From assembly GCF_000156395.1 (NCBI RefSeq), contig NZ_GG703817.1:629409-693408 (forward strand): a stretch of 64,000 nt of DNA, given 5' to 3'. This document shows, one piece after another, positions 58,703 to 64,000 of this stretch (position 1 is its first letter; the number at the start of each line of letters is the position of its first letter). Source of the stretch: Providencia rustigianii DSM 4541 (GTDB lineage Bacteria > Pseudomonadota > Gammaproteobacteria > Enterobacterales > Enterobacteriaceae). Below the pieces are notes generated by a model that worked only from the letters and a program-made list of their open reading frames with translations, had not been told where the DNA came from and did not search any database. The translations under genes and the position numbers were made by a program.

Positions 58703-58730
58703 GAGCCGATAAATAATCGGCTCTTTTTTT
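58703..58730 (+). terminator. Terminator of the MarA/SoxS-like gene
   Basis: GAGCCGAT (58703-58710) pairs with ATCGGCTC (58716-58723), followed by seven T that run into the convergent lplA stop codon. Confidence 0.88.
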
Positions 58731-59745
58731 AGCTCAATTCAGAAATCAACCAATTTTCTAAATCAGCAAATTGTGCGGATAAATGAGGCCATTGTTCGTT
58801 CATTTTTATCACTAAATGGCGAATTGTTTCGGTCTGGTAATGCAGCCCCACTAACTGATTACTCAGCCATTCTAATGGTGAAGGATCAAGACTATCCGTG
58901 AAAAACTGACAACGTGTAATGGTGCCTTTCTCAATATCAAAGTGAAACTCAATACCGCCCCAAGGAAAACGGGTATCAGCTAAATGACTAAATGCTGGAG
59001 CTTGTCCAAAGTTCCATTCCCAGCTACTTTGTTTAGCAAATGTTGCTTCAAAATTCGGTAAATCGGGGAGTTTTTCTGGAGAAATGTATTCAGGCTCAAC
59101 CGTTTCACCATAGTAACTGAAGAAGCTATCTATTATCCCAGCACAGACGGTATTATGATTAATATCGGGTACTAATTCATTCAGATTAGCGACTCGCGAA
59201 CGAACTGATGTAATCCCTTTTGCTTGAAGTTTTTTCGGATCTGGATTGAGATAATTAGCAAGGCGACTCAAATCTGTACTGATCAGTAATGTACCATGAT
59301 GGAAACCGCGATCTTTCGTTTCACGATATGCTGAACCAGATATTTTTCTTGGCCCATTGGGTGTATTCAGCACCAAGTCATTACGCCCAGAAACCTCTGC
59401 AGAAATTCCCACTTTGGCTAGCCCATCGACAATTATTTGGGTTGATATGGTTTTATCATATTCCGGTTTGCCCGCCATAAAGGTAAAGCAGGTATTGCCT
59501 AAATCTTGGAAAACCGCACCCCCACCGCTGCTACGACGCGCTAATCGAACATTGTCTTGCTCCATTTTTCGAGTATTACACTCTTTCCACGGATTTTGAG
59601 CCCGTCCAATGACCACCGTATCTGCATTGCGCCATAAAAACATAACACGTTGATCCGCTGACATTTGACGAAAAATAGTCTCTTCTACCGCTAAATTAAA
59701 CCACGGGTCGAAGGATTCTGAGATAAATAAACGTAATGTAGACAT
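58729..59745 (-). CDS. lplA: Lipoate-protein ligase A
   Basis: Activates scavenged lipoate with ATP and attaches it to lipoyl domains of 2-oxoacid dehydrogenases and GcvH. It has 338 residues as in E. coli. [52 protein letters not shown] (lipoate/AMP loop) and [21 protein letters not shown] (split) are the family blocks, and a C-terminal accessory domain follows. Its stop codon overlaps the T-tract of the facing terminator. Confidence 0.97.
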   Translation of the reverse strand: MSTLRLFISESFDPWFNLAVEETIFRQMSADQRVMFLWRNADTVVIGRAQNPWKECNTRKMEQDNVRLARRSSGGGAVFQDLGNTCFTFMAGKPEYDKTISTQIIVDGLAKVGISAEVSGRNDLVLNTPNGPRKISGSAYRETKDRGFHHGTLLISTDLSRLANYLNPDPKKLQAKGITSVRSRVANLNELVPDINHNTVCAGIIDSFFSYYGETVEPEYISPEKLPDLPNFEATFAKQSSWEWNFGQAPAFSHLADTRFPWGGIEFHFDIEKGTITRCQFFTDSLDPSPLEWLSNQLVGLHYQTETIRHLVIKMNEQWPHLSAQFADLENWLISELS

Positions 59746-59819
59746 TGGACTATCCTAAAAACAAAACTTGCCCCTAAGATAGCATAATCATTGAGAAATT
59801 CATGGGGTAAGGTTCTAAA

Positions 59820-60305
59820 TTAGATACGCCGAGCCTGCCAAAACACTTTTCGCCAATAAACGTTATCCATCGAAGAACGGATAACGCCTTTACTAGTAGA
59901 TGCATGAATAAAAGTATTATCGGTATCATAAATACCAACATGCAAGCCATTCTCTCCAGAGCCTGTTTTGAAAAAGACTAAATCGCCGGGCATTAAATCT
60001 GATTTATCGATACGAGTCCCAAGACGAGTCTGATCAACCGTTGTCCGAGGAACTTCAATTGCAAAACGATCACTGAAAGTACGATAGACAAAGCCGGAAC
60101 AATCCACCCCATTTTGACTCATACCACCATAATGATACGGCGTGCCATACCATTGACTTAACTGGTCTTTGAGCTGGGCAATCGTCATGATGGGATCTGA
60201 CAATTGAGTTTTCATCGGCGGCGCTGAGGTTTGCTTAACTGATGATGAGCACCCGATTAACACCAAACAAAATAGCAATGGTAAGTATTTTAGATTCATT
60301 ATCAT
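59820..60305 (-). CDS. nlpC: NlpC, lipoprotein of the NlpC/P60 endopeptidase family
   Basis: Envelope lipoprotein cysteine peptidase predicted to cleave peptidoglycan stem peptides. It has 161 residues with lipobox LIGC. The catalytic triad is Cys in GVDCSGFVYRTF, His in NGLHVGIYD and His in FIHASTSKGV. The ending WQARRI matches E. coli NlpC. The start is 60305 or 60299 (ATGATAATG); AGGG spacing favours the first. It is 112 nt past arnF on the same strand, so it may share the arn transcript. Confidence 0.94.
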   Translation of the reverse strand: MIMNLKYLPLLFCLVLIGCSSSVKQTSAPPMKTQLSDPIMTIAQLKDQLSQWYGTPYHYGGMSQNGVDCSGFVYRTFSDRFAIEVPRTTVDQTRLGTRIDKSDLMPGDLVFFKTGSGENGLHVGIYDTDNTFIHASTSKGVIRSSMDNVYWRKVFWQARRI

Positions 60306-60416
60306 AACGTGCCCTACAAGCTATCCACGAACTATCACCTAAAGCGATATAATAATATGTAATGAATATAATTTACAACGCATGAAAAATAAACAGCGAA
60401 CACTAATTGATTGATG

Positions 60417-60824
60417 CTATTTCGCTTTTTTCGTTAATGGCTTAGTTGGGCGGCTAATCATCCACACACCAAATAGAATGAAAGCAATTCCCGCCGCTTT
60501 TATCCACGTCGCAGGTTCATTAAACCATGGAAGTAAAACGGCAAGTACGTAAACAAAAACATAGCTCAAACTAATTAACGGATATGCTTTATTTAATGGG
60601 ATGTATTTTAATGCGAATAGCCAGCACAACATAGATAAGGCGTAGCACACTAAACCAATGAAAATAATACCTAGGCTTAGAACATTGTCAGTTAACCATT
60701 CTAGCTGTAACCAGTGCCATCCTAGGGAAAATGAGGGCAATTCAACTACCCCCATTTTTAAACTTAATTGCGCAACAGTCACTAACAGTGCGCTACCCAA
60801 TACCCATAAGTAGCCTTTATTCAT
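60417..60824 (-). CDS. arnF: ArnF, L-Ara4N-undecaprenyl phosphate flippase subunit
   Basis: SMR/EmrE-like four-helix membrane protein that with ArnE moves undecaprenyl-phosphate-L-Ara4N across the inner membrane. It has 135 residues from ATG 60824, which overlaps the arnE stop (ATGA). [20 protein letters not shown] and [17 protein letters not shown] are family motifs. The upstream in-frame extension is rejected. Confidence 0.94.
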   Translation of the reverse strand: MNKGYLWVLGSALLVTVAQLSLKMGVVELPSFSLGWHWLQLEWLTDNVLSLGIIFIGLVCYALSMLCWLFALKYIPLNKAYPLISLSYVFVYVLAVLLPWFNEPATWIKAAGIAFILFGVWMISRPTKPLTKKAK

Positions 60825-61168
60825 ATACTTATACTCATCAACAAAATACCAAACATGATTGCCGCAACCCCAAGCCAATGATTTAAGCCTGTTTTCTCAT
60901 GATAAACAAACTGACCAATCAGAGTAACGAGCACAAAATTGATACTTAACATTGGGTAAGCAATGCTAAGAGGCATGCTTTCTAGCAATTTTAACCAGAA
61001 TAACATTCCTAAGCCTAGCATGAAGAGTGCCAGCATCAGCCAACGAATGGCAGATGCTGTTTTGTTGATTTTTTCTCCCTGCCAAGTCACTACGGCCTGT
61101 TTCTGAGCAATTTGCCCCAAACAAGTCAGCAAGCTAACAAGAAGTAATAATAATAATTGCGCTATCAT
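60821..61168 (-). CDS. arnE: ArnE, L-Ara4N-undecaprenyl phosphate flippase subunit
   Basis: Second four-helix EmrE-type subunit, 115 residues. [18 protein letters not shown] and [21 protein letters not shown] are conserved. It overlaps arnT by 4 nt at its start and arnF by 4 nt at its end, giving translational coupling through arnTEF. Confidence 0.94.
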   Translation of the reverse strand: MIAQLLLLLLVSLLTCLGQIAQKQAVVTWQGEKINKTASAIRWLMLALFMLGLGMLFWLKLLESMPLSIAYPMLSINFVLVTLIGQFVYHEKTGLNHWLGVAAIMFGILLMSISI

Positions 61169-62823
61169 TGTTTATGGTAAACCACTATCGCCATACGCGA
61201 GTTTTGGATCACTTCATCAGGTTTTGGAATATCAGGTAACCCTTCTTTACGGCCTAACAAGAATACAACTGTAACCTGCCCTTCTTTACGTGCTTTTTCT
61301 AGCCATGTTGCAAACTGATCTGGTTTGACTAAACGATGGGAGCTATCTGGATATTCCAACCCGTAAGTTAGCTCACCACTACTGTTATAGAGGTAAATAT
61401 CAGAGTTTTTAGTTTCCCAAGCGAGTCCCGCAGCAACACCGACATTACTTGCCATGAGATAGTGACTATTCATCAATAAATCGTGGTTTTGGTGAATAAA
61501 GTTCTGTGGTAGTTTTGAATCAATCGTATTATTTGGTAATGCGCTTCCAATACATAAGCTCACCGCCAATGAACAAGATGCTGCCCATAGCCAATATTTA
61601 GCATTTAATACAGTACAGAGATAACCAATAATCGCCCAGATAGAAAAAGCGACAACACCGAGTACCATTTTCGACCATTCATCTGGCTCATACAGAGGTT
61701 TTTTGATCACGCTACTGATGATAATCACTGCAATAACAGCAGCAATACCGAACACTATATTAATAATTCCATTAGCTTTTAGCGCTTTCATGGTGCCATT
61801 TCGCACACAGTCCACACCATATTTCGCCATCAATAATGCAAGTGGTGCCATAAATGGCAACATATAGGTTGGTAATTTACCGCGAGAAATACTGAAAAAA
61901 ATCACTGGAACGATAAACCAACATAATAAGAAAAACATATCTGGGCTTGATTTTCGCTCCTTCCATCCTTTAATCAATGCCCCAGGAAGTAAACCTGTCC
62001 ATGGAATAGCACCCAATAAAATAATCGGAATATAGTACCAAAACGGCTCAAGATGCTGCGCGTCATCGGCAGTAAACCGTTTAATATGCTCAACCCAAAA
62101 GAAGTAATTCCAATAATCAGGCTCTTGTTTAGCAATGGCTAAAGCCCACGGTAAGCTAATAATCACCGCAGTGAGTATGGCCAAAGGGCCATATTTGAGC
62201 ATTTCAAGAAAGCGTTTTTGGTAAATCGTAATTGGTAACATGACAATAACAGGGATGGCTAATGCTAAGAACCCTTTCGTCATAAAGGCCATTCCGCAGG
62301 CTAAGCCAAGCGCCCCCCATGCGGCGAGTTTCGTCTTGACCTCTCGGGCTTTCATTGCCCATAAACAACAGAACATACTTGCCGCTATCCATAGTGATAG
62401 CATGGGGTCAAGAACACTATAGGTTCCTACCGCAAAAACTAAAAACATGGAGATATAAATAAAGCTTGCCACATAAGCAACATGACTATTACGCCACATC
62501 ATTTTTGCCATGCGGTAAACCAGCAGTGTGCTTAATAAAATACAAAAAACGGAACCAAAACGAACAGCAAAGTTTGTATCACCAAAAATCATTTGGCTAA
62601 TATTATTGATCCAATAACCTGCTACTGGCTTTTCAAAATAGCGTGTATCCAACATGTAAGGAACAATCCAATCCCCACGCTGTAACATTTCACGGCTAAT
62701 TTCTGCGTAACGTGTTTCATCCGGTTGCCAAAGTAAACGGCTATTCAACGGCAACAAATACGTTAGGATAAAAAAAAGAGCCAGCAGAGAGGCTCCTACT
62801 TTGCTCGCTCGATTATTCAACAT
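61165..62823 (-). CDS. arnT: ArnT, L-Ara4N transferase to lipid A
   Basis: Periplasm-facing GT-C glycosyltransferase that adds 4-amino-4-deoxy-L-arabinose to lipid A phosphates, lowering polymyxin binding. It has 552 residues from ATG 62823 ([10 protein letters not shown]); the longer frame upstream lies inside arnD. About 12 membrane helices are followed by a C-terminal soluble domain. The catalytic/metal loop is [16 protein letters not shown]. It follows arnD by 7 nt. Confidence 0.96.
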   Translation of the reverse strand: MLNNRASKVGASLLALFFILTYLLPLNSRLLWQPDETRYAEISREMLQRGDWIVPYMLDTRYFEKPVAGYWINNISQMIFGDTNFAVRFGSVFCILLSTLLVYRMAKMMWRNSHVAYVASFIYISMFLVFAVGTYSVLDPMLSLWIAASMFCCLWAMKAREVKTKLAAWGALGLACGMAFMTKGFLALAIPVIVMLPITIYQKRFLEMLKYGPLAILTAVIISLPWALAIAKQEPDYWNYFFWVEHIKRFTADDAQHLEPFWYYIPIILLGAIPWTGLLPGALIKGWKERKSSPDMFFLLCWFIVPVIFFSISRGKLPTYMLPFMAPLALLMAKYGVDCVRNGTMKALKANGIINIVFGIAAVIAVIIISSVIKKPLYEPDEWSKMVLGVVAFSIWAIIGYLCTVLNAKYWLWAASCSLAVSLCIGSALPNNTIDSKLPQNFIHQNHDLLMNSHYLMASNVGVAAGLAWETKNSDIYLYNSSGELTYGLEYPDSSHRLVKPDQFATWLEKARKEGQVTVVFLLGRKEGLPDIPKPDEVIQNSRMAIVVYHKQ

Positions 62824-62830
62824 GGGATGT

Positions 62831-63724
62831 TTATTCCTCTTCTTGGCAGCCCAGCCAACCTTCTCTTCCTGGGAATGGTGCTCGAACCACTCTCCCCTTA
62901 GGAAGTGTATTGATGTCTTCAGGCAACAATTCACTTAATGTACAGAATTGGATTTCTTCTTGCTTAATTCGTTCCAATAATTGTGAAAATTGTTGTGACT
63001 TTGACATTCCTTCAACTTCCGTATGGATAGTATACACAGGAACACCGCGGTCGCTCTTAATTGCTTGAAGAATAAAATCATTAAACTGTTCATCAGTCAC
63101 GACAGTACCCACTACTTCATCATAAGTAGGTAATGTGACTGGAATTTGAACCGTTCCTAAAGAACCATCACGTAAAACAGGTCTGAATGGATATTTGCCA
63201 CGACAGTCACTGTTATAATCGAAATTAAATCTTTGCTTAACGTCTAATACGCGTTCATCACCCCGCCAACCGGCTACCGCAGAGCACGTCACGCGCTGAC
63301 CGGTCGCTTGTTGCAATGCATCGACACCCAATTTCACTTGTTCGGTGAGTTGAGCCTCGCTCCATTTAGCGACTTTTGCTTGCCATCCCTGATGATCCCA
63401 TGCATGCAGCCCAACCTCGTGTCCTGCATCCAAAGTTTGTTTCATCAAGTAGCCTAAATCTTTGGCTATTTTTTTACCTGGCCATGCTGTCCCCGCCAGT
63501 AAAATATCTAACCCATATAATGATGCTGCATTCGACCGTAGCATTTTCCACAGAAATTTAGGACGCAAAAGGCGCCATAAATGGCGCCCCATATTATCGG
63601 GTCCTACACTGAAGAAAAAGCTGGCTCGAATATCATGCTCCTTGAGCACTTTAAGTAACTGAGGAACACCTTTCAGGGTACCCTGATAAGTGTCCACATC
63701 GATTCTCAAGCCAACTTTTTTCAT
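62831..63724 (-). CDS. arnD: ArnD, deformylase of the L-Ara4N pathway
   Basis: Polysaccharide-deacetylase-fold enzyme removing the formyl group from undecaprenyl-phosphate-L-Ara4FN. It has 297 residues (296 in E. coli). [17 protein letters not shown] supplies the metal Asp. [15 protein letters not shown] holds the HxxxH metal motif (H...WDHQ). It overlaps the arnA stop by one base (TAATG). Confidence 0.96.
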   Translation of the reverse strand: MKKVGLRIDVDTYQGTLKGVPQLLKVLKEHDIRASFFFSVGPDNMGRHLWRLLRPKFLWKMLRSNAASLYGLDILLAGTAWPGKKIAKDLGYLMKQTLDAGHEVGLHAWDHQGWQAKVAKWSEAQLTEQVKLGVDALQQATGQRVTCSAVAGWRGDERVLDVKQRFNFDYNSDCRGKYPFRPVLRDGSLGTVQIPVTLPTYDEVVGTVVTDEQFNDFILQAIKSDRGVPVYTIHTEVEGMSKSQQFSQLLERIKQEEIQFCTLSELLPEDINTLPKGRVVRAPFPGREGWLGCQEEE

Positions 63725-64000
63725 TATTCTTCGCTTTCCAGCTCTTCCACAGCACCCTGTAAGAAGAAGTCTAATGTCTCATCAATGGTATCTTTCATAT
63801 CGATAGTCGGCACCCAGTTAAGTAAACGACGCGCGTTCTCAACACTTGGTTTACGATGTTCAACGTCTTGATAACCTTGACCATAGTAACTTGCACTTTC
63901 GATTTCACGGAAACCAGCAAATGGAGGGAACTTCCCACGAGCTGGATGTTTTTCAAAGCTTTCCAGTAACATTTCCGCTAATTGACGAATACTCGCTTCG
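63724..64000 (-). CDS. arnA: ArnA, bifunctional formyltransferase/UDP-glucuronate decarboxylase (C-terminal end only)
   Basis: The last ~91 residues of ArnA; the rest lies beyond the right edge. [31 protein letters not shown] (split) and [25 protein letters not shown] match the decarboxylase domain of E. coli ArnA, which makes UDP-Ara4O. An acidic tail EELESEE ends it. It is followed directly by arnD, as in the arnBCADTEF operon; arnB and arnC are expected outside the window. Confidence 0.93.
   Translation of the reverse strand, partial: EASIRQLAEMLLESFEKHPARGKFPPFAGFREIESASYYGQGYQDVEHRKPSVENARRLLNWVPTIDMKDTIDETLDFFLQGAVEELESEE

Noticed and set aside
1..64000. Mobile elements, prophage, CRISPR arrays, toxin-antitoxin or restriction systems
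   Set aside because: No transposase, integrase, phage or Cas-like protein, no regularly spaced repeats apart from the tRNA cluster, and gene order is that of core chromosome.

Overview
The window reads as an ordinary, AT-rich stretch of core chromosome from a member of the Enterobacterales. The family is probably Morganellaceae, and Providencia is my best guess. Most protein lengths and motifs match E. coli orthologues closely. The glutathione transferase resembles the Proteus mirabilis B1-1 type, and the MarA/SoxS-like regulator resembles PqrA/AarP of Proteus/Providencia. Complete sap and (partial) arn antimicrobial-peptide resistance loci fit that group. Gene order largely follows the E. 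coli mppA/tyrR to ppsA/aroH arc with many genes missing. I see no prophage, insertion sequence, CRISPR array or integron.

Layout. 1-4.7 kb: mppA (cut by the left edge), tpx, two orphan small genes, and tyrR. 4.9-10 kb: the envelope-stress block pspABC-ycjX-ycjF with a clear sigma54 promoter and divergent pspF. 10.06-10.2 kb: a RyhB-type iron-responsive small RNA with a Fur box, not covered by any ORF. 10.4-15.7 kb: sapABCDF. 15.8-21.8 kb: a DUF817 membrane protein, gst, and the pdxY/tyrS/pdxH/anmK group. 22-29 kb: slyB, slyA, ydhL, gloA, rnt, grxD, sodB, a 27-residue YnhF-like membrane peptide, and purR. 28.9-31.1 kb: the punR/punC purine export pair. 31.3-32.3 kb: an AraC regulator plus a small monooxygenase-like gene at an accessory-looking spot. 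32.4-34.7 kb: riboflavin synthase and mdtK. 34.9-35.2 kb: three identical tRNA-Val(GAC) genes with a 119-nt period. 35.6-38.9 kb: pykF, lpp, ldtE. 39.1-44.8 kb: sufABCDSE. 45.1-50 kb: menI-ydiJ and ydiK. 50.2-50.34 kb: an RprA-type small RNA with an RcsB-box-like element. 50.6-55.3 kb: ppsA, ppsR, aroH. 55.5-58.7 kb: a Fur-boxed TonB-dependent haem-type receptor and a MarA/SoxS-like regulator. 58.7-64 kb: lplA, nlpC and arnFETD with the end of arnA.

Functional themes. (1) Iron: RyhB, its classical target sodB, the suf Fe-S operon and a haem-type receptor all lie here, and three of these loci carry Fur-box-like palindromes. The RyhB core is exactly complementary to 8 nt over the sodB start codon. 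(2) Envelope defence: Psp, Sap, Arn, SlyB (PhoP-box-like element), Lpp/LdtE/NlpC and the Rcs-type RprA. (3) Central carbon switching: pykF and ppsA each have a Cra-like site, with PpsR as the post-translational regulator of PpsA.

I did not find a convincing new multi-gene system. The most valuable items are the two small RNAs, the tiny YnhF-like gene, several palindromic operators, and a few orphan or accessory genes whose function cannot be read from sequence alone.
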